Source: a virus. Taken from it: 47,743 nt of DNA. Positions 5,728 to 14,080 of this stretch are shown here, piece by piece. The notes beneath the pieces are model-generated. The model did no database searches. It was not told the origin of the DNA and saw only the letters and a program-made list of their open reading frames with translations. The position numbers and the translations under genes were made by a program. Position 1 is the first letter of the stretch. Every line of letters starts with the position of its first letter. The stretch lies in the IMG/VR virus record IMGVR_UViG_3300035168_000051, positions 1 through 47,743 of that record, one strand, 5' to 3'.

Positions 5728-6639
5728 TTGAGCGATACGACACTCGACGGAGCGTCCGTCAAGGAAATTCGCGACCTCGCACAGGAGGCCGCACAAACGC
5801 GCGTCACTTGCGTGTCCATCCCCGGCGTCGAGTCGACGATTCCGATCGTCACGCGAACGGCTGGGGGCGGACAATCTGCCATCGTCGACATTCACGGCGA
5901 GGCGAAGAAGTGGCGTTCCTCCCCCGAGCGTCGGGAAGGCGTCGCCAAGGCGTTCACGCTCGAGTCGTTCATTGATCTCGTCAAGCGCCATGCCGATGAG
6001 CATTCCGCAGTGTTCGCGTCCATCTTCACGGACAATCCGTCGCTGACCGCAGTCATCGACTACCACCAGACCGATGGCTCGCCGCGCTTCGGCAAGCATC
6101 GCATCGCCTATGAGTTCCCGCTGTCCGATGAATGGACCGCGTGGAAGGGCGGAGACGGCGTTTCGATGGCGCAGGTAGCGTTCGCACAATTGATCGAAGA
6201 CCGGATTTCTGAACTGGCGGCGCCATACGACGCCGAGAAGGCGCAATTCGAGCCGGTGCTTCAGACGACATTCGCCAATCCGAATGATGTCATCCGGCTA
6301 GCGCGCGGTCTTCAGGTCAATATCGAGAGCAAGGTCGCCGAGGCCCGCGTGCTTCAGACAGGCGAGACGCAGATCAGCTTCGAGGAGACCCACAAGGACA
6401 GCGACGGCAAGCCTCTGAAGGTGCCAGGCGTGTTCATGTTGTCGATCCCGCTGTTCATCGGCGGCGAGACGATCCGCATTCCAGCGCGTCTGCGCTATCG
6501 AAAGGACGGCGGCCGGCTGCATTGGTCTTACCATCTCTATCGCTGGCGCGAGGAGTTCCGATCCGCGCTCATGGCGGCCGGCGACAGGGTGAAAGAAGAG
6601 ACCGGACTACCGGTGTTTGAAGGGGCTCCGGAAGCGTGA
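5728..6639 (+). CDS. DUF2303 (YfdQ-like) family protein
   Basis: 303 residues, TTG start with AGGAGG 5 bases upstream. The family signature is seen in LESFIDLVKRHADEHSAVFA, LTAVIDYHQT, FGKHRIAYEFPLSDEWTAW and the C-terminal RLRYRKDGGRLHWSY. DUF2303 proteins are common in early regions of temperate phages near recombination or replication genes, but their biochemical role is not established. GTGA overlap with the nuclease gene that follows indicates translational coupling. Confidence 0.85.
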   Translation: MSDTTLDGASVKEIRDLAQEAAQTRVTCVSIPGVESTIPIVTRTAGGGQSAIVDIHGEAKKWRSSPERREGVAKAFTLESFIDLVKRHADEHSAVFASIFTDNPSLTAVIDYHQTDGSPRFGKHRIAYEFPLSDEWTAWKGGDGVSMAQVAFAQLIEDRISELAAPYDAEKAQFEPVLQTTFANPNDVIRLARGLQVNIESKVAEARVLQTGETQISFEETHKDSDGKPLKVPGVFMLSIPLFIGGETIRIPARLRYRKDGGRLHWSYHLYRWREEFRSALMAAGDRVKEETGLPVFEGAPEA

Positions 6640-7064
6640 CAACTTGCGCCCGCGCAAAAAAATCTCCGGCGTTGAAGACGGCGCGGAATTCGCGCGGGCG
6701 CATCGTTCGCATCTCCGAATCGAAAATTCAACGCCAGCTCGTCGAATACCTCGACGTGGCGCTTTTCCCGACGCACCGCGTCTTCGCGATCCCGAACGCT
6801 TCGCGACGCGGTATCGGCGGCAATGCTGCGAATGCGGTCGCGGGGCTTCGCAAGGGCATCCCTGACCTCGCGATCGTTGGCCGGGGTCGCATCTACTTCG
6901 TCGAGGTCAAGACGGATAAGGGCGTGCTTTCCGCCGAGCAAGAGGACTTCAAGGACTGGTGCCTGATGAAAGGCATGTGTGGGTGGTGCTGCGCACGGTC
7001 GCTGGACGATGTTCGCGCGGCGCTTCGGCACTGGGGAATTGAAACAAGAGAAGCATGTCCATGA
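6636..7064 (+). CDS. VRR-NUC family nuclease
   Basis: 142 residues, GTG start overlapping the preceding stop. PD-(D/E)xK-type core: IPNASRRGIGG, then GIPDLAIV (Asp) and IYFVEVKTDKG (Glu-x-Lys), followed by LSAEQEDF, the usual VRR-NUC Gln motif. Stand-alone VRR-NUC proteins are frequent in phage replication/recombination modules and act as structure-specific nucleases. All catalytic residues appear present. Confidence 0.85.
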   Translation: MTTCARAKKSPALKTARNSRGRIVRISESKIQRQLVEYLDVALFPTHRVFAIPNASRRGIGGNAANAVAGLRKGIPDLAIVGRGRIYFVEVKTDKGVLSAEQEDFKDWCLMKGMCGWCCARSLDDVRAALRHWGIETREACP

Positions 7065-7495
7065 AGCCGAGGCGCATCACCACAGACCAAATCCACGCCA
7101 TCCTCGCGATGTATCGTAAGGGTGTGCCGATGGAGAAAATCCGCGTCAAGTTTCGCATGAGCTTCACGACGGTTCGGACCATCGTTAGGCATCCAGAGCA
7201 GTCGATAGCTCGCGCCGCGGCGGGAGGGGCGCTCGCGACAATCGTCAATCCGGCGAAGGAAAGTGTCACGCCTGAATGGGATGACAGGCCACCCGGAATC
7301 GTGAGGCAGGCTCCGCCGCTGCCGAAAGATCGCATCCCGATCGATCTCGCAGCGCGCGCCGCGCGTGTCAGGGCGGCGACCGATAGCCGGCGGATCGGTC
7401 CCGCCTATCCGCATAGCGTCGCCCTCAGCAGCTCTCCGGCCGGACAATGCGCCGATCTCGGGTCCAAGGATCAGCGCGGGAGGGCGTTCCGATGA
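7055..7495 (+). CDS. HTH protein, 146 residues
   Basis: Overlaps the nuclease gene by 10 bp. The N-terminus carries a helix-turn-helix of resolvase/homeodomain type (TTDQIHAILAMYRKGVPMEK, then MSFTTVRTIVRH). The C-terminal half is Ala/Pro/Arg-rich and probably disordered. It may be a regulator or a DNA-binding accessory factor. ATGA overlap with the gcrA-like gene. Confidence 0.65.
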   Translation: MSMKPRRITTDQIHAILAMYRKGVPMEKIRVKFRMSFTTVRTIVRHPEQSIARAAAGGALATIVNPAKESVTPEWDDRPPGIVRQAPPLPKDRIPIDLAARAARVRAATDSRRIGPAYPHSVALSSSPAGQCADLGSKDQRGRAFR

Positions 7496-8049
7496 GCGTC
7501 AAAAATTTCGAGTGGCCGGACGACGCGATCGAGATGGTGCGCAAGATGGCGGCCGAGCGCGAGACACTCAGCGCGACCGCGCGGGCGATGAGCGAGCGGT
7601 ACGGGCGGCGGATCACCAACAACGCCGTCATAGGTAAGGCGTCGCGCCTCGGCATTCACTTCAATAGCGGGTCGGCGCGCAACACGAAGGGCCGCCCTCC
7701 GAAGGTGCGCTGCACGAAGGCTGTTCCGTCGCTATCCAGGATCATGGATAGACCGTCCGAGCCGGTAGAGCCTGGCCCAATCGCGCATGTCTTTGCGCCG
7801 GTCGACGAGCCGGCCGCCGTCGCCATCCCAAAAACCGGACGCGTGACTCTTTTCGATCTGCGGGAGTCGATGTGCCGGTGGCCGATGTGGCGCGATGCCG
7901 AGCCGCGGCATTTCTGCGGCGAGCAGGCGGCCACCGGAGCGGTCTACTGCGGCTATCATGCGCAAATCGCCTACACGACGCCGGCGGAAGCAAAGCGCGA
8001 GGTTGCTGAGTGGCGGAAGGCGCAGAGACAAGCGGCGAGGACGGCATGA
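7492..8049 (+). CDS. gcrA: GcrA-family cell-cycle regulator
   Basis: 185 residues. Start at the ATG at 7492 with GGGAGGG upstream. N-terminal GcrA DNA-binding domain (FEWPDDAIEMVRKMAAE ... NNAVIGKASRLGIHF) and C-terminal sigma-binding-type segment with the two Cys pairs (SMCRWPMW, FCGEQA, YCGYHAQIAY). In Caulobacter GcrA binds sigma70 and stimulates promoters carrying CcrM-methylated GANTC sites. A phage copy could redirect host transcription or time phage genes to the host cell cycle; that is inference. It lies directly before two DNA methyltransferase genes, a suggestive pairing. Confidence 0.9.
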   Translation: MSVKNFEWPDDAIEMVRKMAAERETLSATARAMSERYGRRITNNAVIGKASRLGIHFNSGSARNTKGRPPKVRCTKAVPSLSRIMDRPSEPVEPGPIAHVFAPVDEPAAVAIPKTGRVTLFDLRESMCRWPMWRDAEPRHFCGEQAATGAVYCGYHAQIAYTTPAEAKREVAEWRKAQRQAARTA

Positions 8050-8270
8050 GCCCATACCGCATCGACTCCCGGTCGCAGCTCCAGACCCTCGAAACGCTTC
8101 GCCGCGTCATCGCCGAGCGCCGGCTCCCATCGAAGAGCGAAGCGGAATATTTGCTCGACAACATCCGCGCGCTTCATGAGCGCGTCGAGAGGTCGGTGGC
8201 GCGCGAGGCCGAGCGCGAGAGGGCGCGGCAGGTCGCCGATTTTGACGACATGATGGGAGGCGGGGAGTGA
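8046..8270 (+). CDS. Small helical protein between gcrA and helicase-methylase
   Basis: 74 residues; start at the ATG at 8046 overlapping the GcrA stop, with GAGGA upstream. Nearly all helix and charged (LETLRRVIAERRLPSKSEAE ... RSVAREAERERARQVADF), probably coiled coil. Its stop overlaps the GTG of the next gene. Function unknown; the context suggests an accessory to the neighbouring DNA-modification genes. Confidence 0.65.
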   Translation: MSPYRIDSRSQLQTLETLRRVIAERRLPSKSEAEYLLDNIRALHERVERSVAREAERERARQVADFDDMMGGGE

Positions 8271-10780
8271 GCGCAGATGCCTATCTCGACTTCCTCCGCG
8301 CAAAAATCCGGCTCGCCCCAAAGAGTGGATTTGAGGTCGATGATGCGGAGATTTCGCCCGTGCTGCTCGGCCATCAGAAAGCGATCGTGCGATGGGCGGC
8401 GCGCGGCGGCAGGCGAGCGATCTTCGCGCGATTCGGTCTCGGCAAGAGCGTGATGCAGATCGAGCTGCTGCGTCTCGCCACGCTGCGCTATGGCGGGCGC
8501 GGGCTGATTGTCGCGCCTTATGGAGTGCATGGCGATATCGTCAAGGATGCGCGCATGCTCGGCGTCGAGGTCAGCGTTATTCGCCGGATCGAGGATTGTG
8601 GTGAGACGGGCCTCTATCTCACCAATTACGAACCCATCCGCGACGGGAAGCTCGACCCGAACGAATTTCTCGCCGTCAGCCTCGACGAGGCGAGCGTGCT
8701 GCGCTCCTATGGCTCGAAGACGTTCCAGACCTTTCTCCGGCTCTTCGAGCGCGTGCGCTTCCGCTTCGTCGCCACGGCGACGCCCTCCCCCAATCGCTAC
8801 AAGGAGTTGATCCATTACGCCGGCTTTCTGGGCGTGATGGATACCGGCCAGGCGTTGACGCGGTTTTTCCAGCGGGATTCCACCAAGGCGAATAATCTCA
8901 CTCTCTATCCGCACAAGGAGCGTGAGTTCTGGCTGTGGGTTGGGTCATGGGCAGTCTTCCTCGAAAAGCCGTCTGACCTCGGCTATTCGGATGCGGGATA
9001 TGATCTGCCGCCGCTGGAGCTCGTCGCGCATGAGGTCTCGACGCGTGTCGACGGCTATCGCTTCGAGCGGGATGGCCAAGGGCAACTGCTGGACGAAGCG
9101 GGCGGCGACCTCGGCCAGACCGCGCGAGCCCGGCGCGCAAGTCTCTCCGCGAGGATCGCCGAGGTCGAGAAGATCATCGCGGCGTCGCCGGGCGATCATT
9201 TCCTGATCTGGCACGATCTAGAGGATGAGCGGCGCGCGATCGAGAAGGCGATCCCAGGCGTCGTCTCCGTCTATGGCACACAGGACATCGACGAACGCCG
9301 CAACATCATGCGGGACTTCGCTGATGGACGTCTGTCACGGCTCTCGACAAAGCCAATCATCGCCGGATCGGGGCCGAATTTTCAGCATCACTGCCACCGG
9401 GCGATCTTCTGCGGCGTATCCCACAAGTTCAACGACTTCATCCAGGCGGTGCATCGCATTCAGCGCTTTCAACAGCGTTTCCCGGTGCGGATCGATGTGA
9501 TCTTCGCTGATACGGAGCGGCATGTGTGGCGCGATCTCCAGGCGAAATGGAAGCGGGACACGGAGCTGCGCGAGACCATGACGAAAATTGTCGAGACCTA
9601 TGGTCTTAATGAGATCGAGATGAGCGAGACGCTGGCGCGCACGATCGGCGTCGAGCGGATCGAAGTATCCGGCAATGGGTGGGCCGTTGCTAATAATGAC
9701 ACGGTCGATGAAGCGCGGAGGCTCGCCGACGACAGCCTCGACCTCATCGTGACATCGATCCCATTCGCCAATCACTACGAATACACGCCGAGCTACAATG
9801 ATTTCGGCCATACCGACGACAATGGGCATTTCTGGGCGCAGATGGGTTTTCTGACGCCAGAACTGCGGCGCGCGCTGAAGCCGGGGCGGATCGCCGCGAT
9901 TCATGTAAAAGACCGGATATTGTTCGGCTCGGTGACGGGAGAAGGCGTGCCGACGCTCTCGCCGTTTCATTGCGAGACGATCGAACATTACCGCCGGTAC
10001 GGATTCCAATATCTGGCGCTTATTACCATTGTCACCGATGTGGTGCGGGAGAATAATCAGACATATCGGCTCGGCTACTCGGAGATGCTGAAAGACGCCA
10101 CCAAGATGGGCGTCGGCTGTCCGGAATATGTCGTCGTGATGCGCAAGCCGCAGAGCGATCGGGGGCGCGGCTATGCCGATCAGCCGGTGACTCGGACCCG
10201 CGAGGATTATAGCCTAGCGCGTTGGCAAGTCGACGCGCATTCATTCTGGAGATCGTCCGGAGATCGTTTGGCGACTCCCGAAGAAATGGCGAGAGTTGAC
10301 CCCGGCTCGCTGGCGAAACTCTTCACGCAATGGAGCCTTGAAGGTCTCTATGATTATGAGGCGCATGTTCGCATCGGCGAGGCGCTGGAAGCGCGCGGCG
10401 CCCTACCATCGACCTTCATGGCCCTGGCACCAGGCTCGCGCCATCCGGACGTCTGGCATGATGTGAACAGGATGCGCACGCTGAACGGCGCGCAGAGCGC
10501 GAGCGGGCGTGAACAGCATGTCTGCCCATTGCAGTTCGACATCGTCGATCGATTAATCCGACGCTATTCGGATGAAGGCGAGCTGGTCTATGACCCGTTC
10601 GGCGGGCTGTTCACCGTTCCATATCGGGCATTGCATTTGAAGCGACGCGCCCGAGCGGTCGAATTGTCATCGACCTATTTCTTCGACGGCGTGAAGTATC
10701 TGCAGGCGGCCGAGCGGCAGATTGGCGCGCCGAGCCTCTTCGACGTGCTGCGCGAGAGCGCGGGTGAGGAGGCGGCATGA
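8267..10780 (+). CDS. SNF2-type helicase fused to beta-class DNA methyltransferase
   Basis: 837 residues, GTG start. N-terminal superfamily 2 ATPase: Walker A RFGLGKS (residues 56-61), DEAS box (140-143), motif III TATPSPN (170-176), and motif VI-like QAVHRIQRF near residue 395. C-terminal amino-methyltransferase: catalytic motif IV as TSIPF near residue 496 and the AdoMet-binding motif I DPFGG near 776, an order (IV before I) typical of beta-class N6-A/N4-C enzymes. Motif IV departs from the usual (D/N/S)PPY, so target and activity need checking. No nuclease domain is visible, so it is probably a modification/anti-restriction enzyme and not a restriction system. Confidence 0.85.
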   Translation: MSADAYLDFLRAKIRLAPKSGFEVDDAEISPVLLGHQKAIVRWAARGGRRAIFARFGLGKSVMQIELLRLATLRYGGRGLIVAPYGVHGDIVKDARMLGVEVSVIRRIEDCGETGLYLTNYEPIRDGKLDPNEFLAVSLDEASVLRSYGSKTFQTFLRLFERVRFRFVATATPSPNRYKELIHYAGFLGVMDTGQALTRFFQRDSTKANNLTLYPHKEREFWLWVGSWAVFLEKPSDLGYSDAGYDLPPLELVAHEVSTRVDGYRFERDGQGQLLDEAGGDLGQTARARRASLSARIAEVEKIIAASPGDHFLIWHDLEDERRAIEKAIPGVVSVYGTQDIDERRNIMRDFADGRLSRLSTKPIIAGSGPNFQHHCHRAIFCGVSHKFNDFIQAVHRIQRFQQRFPVRIDVIFADTERHVWRDLQAKWKRDTELRETMTKIVETYGLNEIEMSETLARTIGVERIEVSGNGWAVANNDTVDEARRLADDSLDLIVTSIPFANHYEYTPSYNDFGHTDDNGHFWAQMGFLTPELRRALKPGRIAAIHVKDRILFGSVTGEGVPTLSPFHCETIEHYRRYGFQYLALITIVTDVVRENNQTYRLGYSEMLKDATKMGVGCPEYVVVMRKPQSDRGRGYADQPVTRTREDYSLARWQVDAHSFWRSSGDRLATPEEMARVDPGSLAKLFTQWSLEGLYDYEAHVRIGEALEARGALPSTFMALAPGSRHPDVWHDVNRMRTLNGAQSASGREQHVCPLQFDIVDRLIRRYSDEGELVYDPFGGLFTVPYRALHLKRRARAVELSSTYFFDGVKYLQAAERQIGAPSLFDVLRESAGEEAA

Positions 10781-10893
10781 GCGCGTTCGTCGAATCCAAC
10801 GGCGGCACGTTCCGCGATCTCCCGCCGGGCTCGCTTCGAGAGGGCGGGACGATGGTCAACACGGTGATCTTGACGATGCGGAGGCGTGCATGA
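10777..10893 (+). CDS. 38-residue linker ORF
   Basis: Small ORF beginning MSAFVESNGGTFRDLPPGSL with four-base ATGA overlaps at both ends (with the helicase-methylase stop and with the C5-methylase start). GAGGAGG precedes it. Likely translated to couple the two methylase genes; no domain. Confidence 0.5.
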   Translation: MSAFVESNGGTFRDLPPGSLREGGTMVNTVILTMRRRA

Positions 10894-11945
10894 ATGCCGC
10901 TCGCGCATATTACAACGAGCACGATCCTCACGCCGCGCAGTGGCTGCGAAATTTGATCGATTGCGGCGCTATCGCTCTTGGCGACGTTGACGAAAGAGAC
11001 ATCCGCGATGTCGTTCCAAATGAGCTTGCTGGATATACTCAATGTCACTTCTTCGCCGGCATTGGAGGTTGGTCATACGCACTCCGACGCGCCGGCTGGC
11101 CCGACGATCGACGAGTCTGGACGTGGAGCGAGCCTTGTCAGCCTTTCTCCTCGGCAGGCCGAAAAGCTGGGTTTGCTGACGAGCGGTACCTACGCCCCTA
11201 TGTTCACCATCTCGTCCGATGCTGCCGTCCTCCAGTGTGCTTTGGAGAGCAGGTTGCGAGCAAGGACGGCCTCGCTTGGCTCGACGTTATTCAATCTGAC
11301 ATGGAAGGAGAGGGTTACACCTTCCTGGCGTTTGATCTCTGCGCTGCGGGCGTCGGCTCGCCGAACGTCCGACAACGGCTTTTCTTCGTGGCCGACGCCT
11401 GTCGTGAACGACGCGAAAGGGAGCGGCTACAGCTATTCACAGGGCAATCACGAGACGCCATGCTTGAAGCTTCCGGGAGCCGCGGCGCTGGCGAGCTGGC
11501 CGACTCCGAAAGCATCCGATTGCTCGGGCGGCAGGACGACGGAGACGGCGGGCGGCGGGAACGCGCATCTGGACAAGGACGTGAGGCTAGCGAGCTGGGC
11601 GACGCCCACAAGCCGGGGCCGGAAGGACGGCGCTTGTCAGAACGCGGACGTTCCGACGAATGCGCTGCTCGGGCGTCAGGCGATCTTGTGCGGCCCGGCC
11701 CGCCTAACGGCTTCTGGCGAGATGCTGACTGGATCGGATGCACGGACGGAAAGTGGCGGCCAGTTGAGCCCGGCTCATTCCCGTTGGTTGATGGGGCTGC
11801 CTTCCGTGTGGGATCAGGCGGCCCCTTTGCGGGAAAGTCGCGCGCGAAAATGCTCAAAGGCTACGGGAACGCGATCAATGCCGAAGTCGCGGCCGAGTTC
11901 GTAGCTGTTGCGATGGAAGCGCTGCGCATGAAGGAGCCCGCATGA
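10890..11945 (+). CDS. dcm: C5-cytosine DNA methyltransferase
   Basis: 351 residues; start at the ATG at 10890 after GGAGG. Motif I FAGIGG (55-60), motif IV PCQPFS with catalytic Cys83, motif VI as GEQV (119-122), motif VIII QRLFFVAD (162-169), a variable Arg/Gly-rich target-recognition region (about 175-290), and motif X NAINAEVAAEF near 325. It methylates cytosine in DNA, probably protecting phage DNA from restriction. Motif VI has GEQV in place of the usual ENV. Over 85% of the gene is overlapped by a second long ORF in another frame (11008-11904). Confidence 0.9.
   Translation: MNAARAYYNEHDPHAAQWLRNLIDCGAIALGDVDERDIRDVVPNELAGYTQCHFFAGIGGWSYALRRAGWPDDRRVWTWSEPCQPFSSAGRKAGFADERYLRPYVHHLVRCCRPPVCFGEQVASKDGLAWLDVIQSDMEGEGYTFLAFDLCAAGVGSPNVRQRLFFVADACRERRERERLQLFTGQSRDAMLEASGSRGAGELADSESIRLLGRQDDGDGGRRERASGQGREASELGDAHKPGPEGRRLSERGRSDECAARASGDLVRPGPPNGFWRDADWIGCTDGKWRPVEPGSFPLVDGAAFRVGSGGPFAGKSRAKMLKGYGNAINAEVAAEFVAVAMEALRMKEPA
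11008..11904 (+). CDS. Overlapping ORF nested in the C5-methylase gene (WPTP-repeat protein)
   Basis: 298 residues in a different forward frame within the methylase gene. It is not random in look: it starts MSFQMSLLDIL, has LSPRQAEKLGLLTSGTY, LFNLTWKERVTPSWR, three spaced SWPTP/SWATP motifs, and ends QLSPAHSRWLMGLPSVWD. I recall phage and bacterial proteins of this same pattern, often annotated as methylase-related; this is memory and not a search. The WPTP motifs correspond base for base to VADA/LADS/GDA in the methylase frame. Either this is a true dual-coding pair or one reading is a conserved by-product. Ribosome site is weak (AAGAGA). Confidence 0.5.
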   Translation: MSFQMSLLDILNVTSSPALEVGHTHSDAPAGPTIDESGRGASLVSLSPRQAEKLGLLTSGTYAPMFTISSDAAVLQCALESRLRARTASLGSTLFNLTWKERVTPSWRLISALRASARRTSDNGFSSWPTPVVNDAKGSGYSYSQGNHETPCLKLPGAAALASWPTPKASDCSGGRTTETAGGGNAHLDKDVRLASWATPTSRGRKDGACQNADVPTNALLGRQAILCGPARLTASGEMLTGSDARTESGGQLSPAHSRWLMGLPSVWDQAAPLRESRARKCSKATGTRSMPKSRPSS

Positions 11946-12247
11946 CCGATCCCCGCCCGCTCCTCTCAGCAATCGCGCGCCTCACCAAAGAGCGCGACGA
12001 CTACCGCGACCTGTGCCGCGACTTCTCCGGCGCGGAATCGCCCGAGGCGCTGGTCGCGGCGTTGCGTGATCGTCAGCGGATGGAGGCGGAGATCGCGTCG
12101 CTCAAAGCCGAGCTCGCCGCGGCTGAGGAGGTCGCGCGCAAGGCGCTTGAAGCCATCCCGATCGCGATGGATGCGGCGGTTGCGAAAGAGCGCGAGTCGA
12201 CCGCCGCCGCGATCCGGGCGCGTCGGGATGGCGGCGACCATGGCTGA
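11942..12247 (+). CDS. Coiled-coil hypothetical protein
   Basis: 101 residues, AAGGAG 5 bases before the ATG, ATGA overlap with the methylase. Long heptad-type helix (RQRMEAEIASLKAELAAAEE). The pattern is typical of the Ead/Ea22-like small phage proteins of unknown role. Confidence 0.65.
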   Translation: MTDPRPLLSAIARLTKERDDYRDLCRDFSGAESPEALVAALRDRQRMEAEIASLKAELAAAEEVARKALEAIPIAMDAAVAKERESTAAAIRARRDGGDHG

Positions 12248-12348
12248 ACCCGCGACCGCCGCCGCCCGCCGAAAACATCGTGCGCAAACCGCGCCCAAGC
12301 GACGGTTTCACTTGCTTGAATCAAACGAAGCGCCCAAAAAAGACGAAC

Positions 12349-12375
12349 GCGCGCCGGTTTGCAGACCGGGCGCGC
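12349..12375. other. GC-rich hairpin upstream of the HNH gene
   Basis: GCGCGCCGGT (12349-12358) pairs with ACCGGGCGCGC (12365-12375) with one bulged base and a 6-base loop. It lies 33 bp before the HNH start, in a 160-bp gap with no convincing gene. It may be an attenuator or RNA-processing site. Confidence 0.4.
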
Positions 12376-12407
12376 GCTCTAACCGCCCTCATGCAAAGGA
12401 CATGACG

Positions 12408-13226
12408 ATGGCTCCGCGGACGCCTAGCACAGGCGCGCCGAAGCGCGCAAGCGAACGCCTGAAGAACAAACGCGTGGCGATATCTAAAGCCGTGCGCTTC
12501 GAAGTATTCAAGCGCGACAAGTTCACATGCCAATATTGCGGCGCGAAAGCTCCAGATGTCGTCTTGGAGTGCGATCATCTGCAGCCGGTCGCCAGTGGCG
12601 GCGACAACGACCCGATGAATCTCGTTACGTCGTGCCACGCGTGCAACAACGGCAAGCGAGATAAGCGCCTTTCCGAAACGACCATTCTCGACAAGCAGAG
12701 AGCACAGCTCGAAGAATTAAGTCAGCGGCGAGAGCAGCTTGAAATGCTCATTATGTGGCGCGATGGAATTCAGTCCGCAAAGTCAGATGCGCTTGAAGCG
12801 GTCTGCACGATCATCGGCGGCCGATCGAACTATATACCAAGCGACTCCGGCCGGAAGAAGCTGTCTAGGTGGCTAAAGTCCTATGGAGAGTCCGCGATAA
12901 TAGAAGCAGTCGATGAGGCTTTTGATGCCTATGAGGACGGCAGCGAAGAGAGTTGGCGTATCGCATTTGCGAAGATTCCAACGTTTGCGCGCATCGCGAA
13001 GGAAAAGTCCGAGCGGCCATATCTCGGCAGGATTCTCTACATCCAAGGGATCATCAGGAAACGCATCCGCGCGAGTCACTTCAATATCGTCGACTATCTC
13101 GAGCACCTTGTCCGCAATGGAGCGGACATCGACGAGATGGAACGGCGCGCCAAGAAAATGGATCGCCGCTCCGATTTTGAAGACCCCTACGATCAGTGGC
13201 TGCAAAAGATCGGAGCGCCATTTTGA
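12408..13226 (+). CDS. HNH endonuclease-domain protein, possibly replication-linked
   Basis: 272 residues; start at the ATG at 12408, 7 bases after AAAGGA. HNH core at about residues 27-85: FEVFKRDKFTCQYCGAKAP, LECDHLQPVASGGDN, NLVTSCHACNNGKRDKR, with both Cys pairs and the His/Asn residues. The C-terminal 190 residues (RWLKSYGESAIIEAVDEAF, YLGRILYIQGIIRKRI) are of replisome-organiser or unknown type. Lying between the methylases and the replication genes, it may act in replication or as a DNA-processing nuclease and not as a mobile homing enzyme. Confidence 0.8.
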   Translation: MAPRTPSTGAPKRASERLKNKRVAISKAVRFEVFKRDKFTCQYCGAKAPDVVLECDHLQPVASGGDNDPMNLVTSCHACNNGKRDKRLSETTILDKQRAQLEELSQRREQLEMLIMWRDGIQSAKSDALEAVCTIIGGRSNYIPSDSGRKKLSRWLKSYGESAIIEAVDEAFDAYEDGSEESWRIAFAKIPTFARIAKEKSERPYLGRILYIQGIIRKRIRASHFNIVDYLEHLVRNGADIDEMERRAKKMDRRSDFEDPYDQWLQKIGAPF

Positions 13227-14080
13227 GCTTGGCTGCGACGATCAGAGCGATGGCCGCGGCCGGCTGTTCAGTCGAACAGATAGCCGCGGTTTCCGCGCAG
13301 TTTGAAGAGGCCGAAAAGGCGGCCATTGCTGAAAGGCGGGCCAAAGATGCCGCCCGCAAACGGCGGAGCCGGGCCATAACGTCCGCGCTGTCACGCGGAC
13401 GTGACGTGACTCCGCGTGACGCCGCGGACATCGTGGGACATCCTGTGACATCGCGTGACGCCGACCCCTCGCGCGTAGATGATACAACCACGCACGCGCC
13501 CGGTTTCCCGGTCGGATTCTCTAACGAGAATCCTAGTTTAGTTAACCCCCTTCCTTCGGAAGGCACCCCTACGCCGGAAGCAGCCGGCCATGGCGACCAA
13601 ACTGAGCCCGGCCGAAAGCCACGGCGAGAGGCTGCGTCGGCCGGGGACGAGCCGGACGACCCCAAGGCCCGCAAGCCGATCGACATTCTCGCCGAATGCG
13701 TGTCTCGCCAAACGGCGGCGGATATCGTCGAGCATCGCAAGAAGCTCCGCAAGCCGCTGACGGCACGCGCCGCCGCGGAGAATGCCAAAGCTCTCGTCGA
13801 ATGTGGGAACCCTGAAGCCGGAGCCGCGATGTGGATTGCGCTCGGGTGGCAGGGGTTCCGAGTCGACTGGTTCCGAAACGAGCAAGCGAAATCGAACGCC
13901 CGTGCCGGCCCGCACAAACCCGCCAAGCGCAATCCGTTCCTCGCCGACTTCGAACGCGAACTATCCGAGCAACACGGCCATGCAGCAGATTGGGGATATC
14001 ACAAGACTACCGACGAGCCCGGCAAAGCGCCCGGCAAAACCGTCGACCTCCTTGACGACGAATACGGTTCTGCCGACTGA
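13223..14080 (+). CDS. Putative phage replication protein
   Basis: 285 residues. TTG start overlapping the HNH stop by TTGA, with GGAG 8 bases upstream. The N-terminal helical segment (IRAMAAAGCSVEQIAAV ... AKDAARKRRSRA) is followed by a disordered middle and a C-terminal domain (KPLTARAAAENAKALVECGN ... WIALGWQGFRVDWF) of the type found at the end of phage replication initiators. No ATPase motif. It probably binds the phage origin or recruits host helicase; inferred from pattern and position. Confidence 0.65.
   Translation: MSLAATIRAMAAAGCSVEQIAAVSAQFEEAEKAAIAERRAKDAARKRRSRAITSALSRGRDVTPRDAADIVGHPVTSRDADPSRVDDTTTHAPGFPVGFSNENPSLVNPLPSEGTPTPEAAGHGDQTEPGRKPRREAASAGDEPDDPKARKPIDILAECVSRQTAADIVEHRKKLRKPLTARAAAENAKALVECGNPEAGAAMWIALGWQGFRVDWFRNEQAKSNARAGPHKPAKRNPFLADFERELSEQHGHAADWGYHKTTDEPGKAPGKTVDLLDDEYGSAD

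Noticed and set aside
4618-6246. 542-codon minus-strand frame
   Set aside because: Antisense to the DUF2303 region; composition (Arg/Leu-rich, no motifs) fits a shadow.
12349-12375. Partial tRNA on the minus strand
   Set aside because: The complement contains a D-arm-like GGTTAGAGC and a hairpin, but there is no acceptor pairing or T-arm, so I list it only as a hairpin.
12066-12407. N-terminal extension of the HNH gene
   Set aside because: The frame is open upstream but overlaps the coiled-coil gene, crosses a hairpin and lacks a ribosome site; AAAGGA before 12408 defines the start better.
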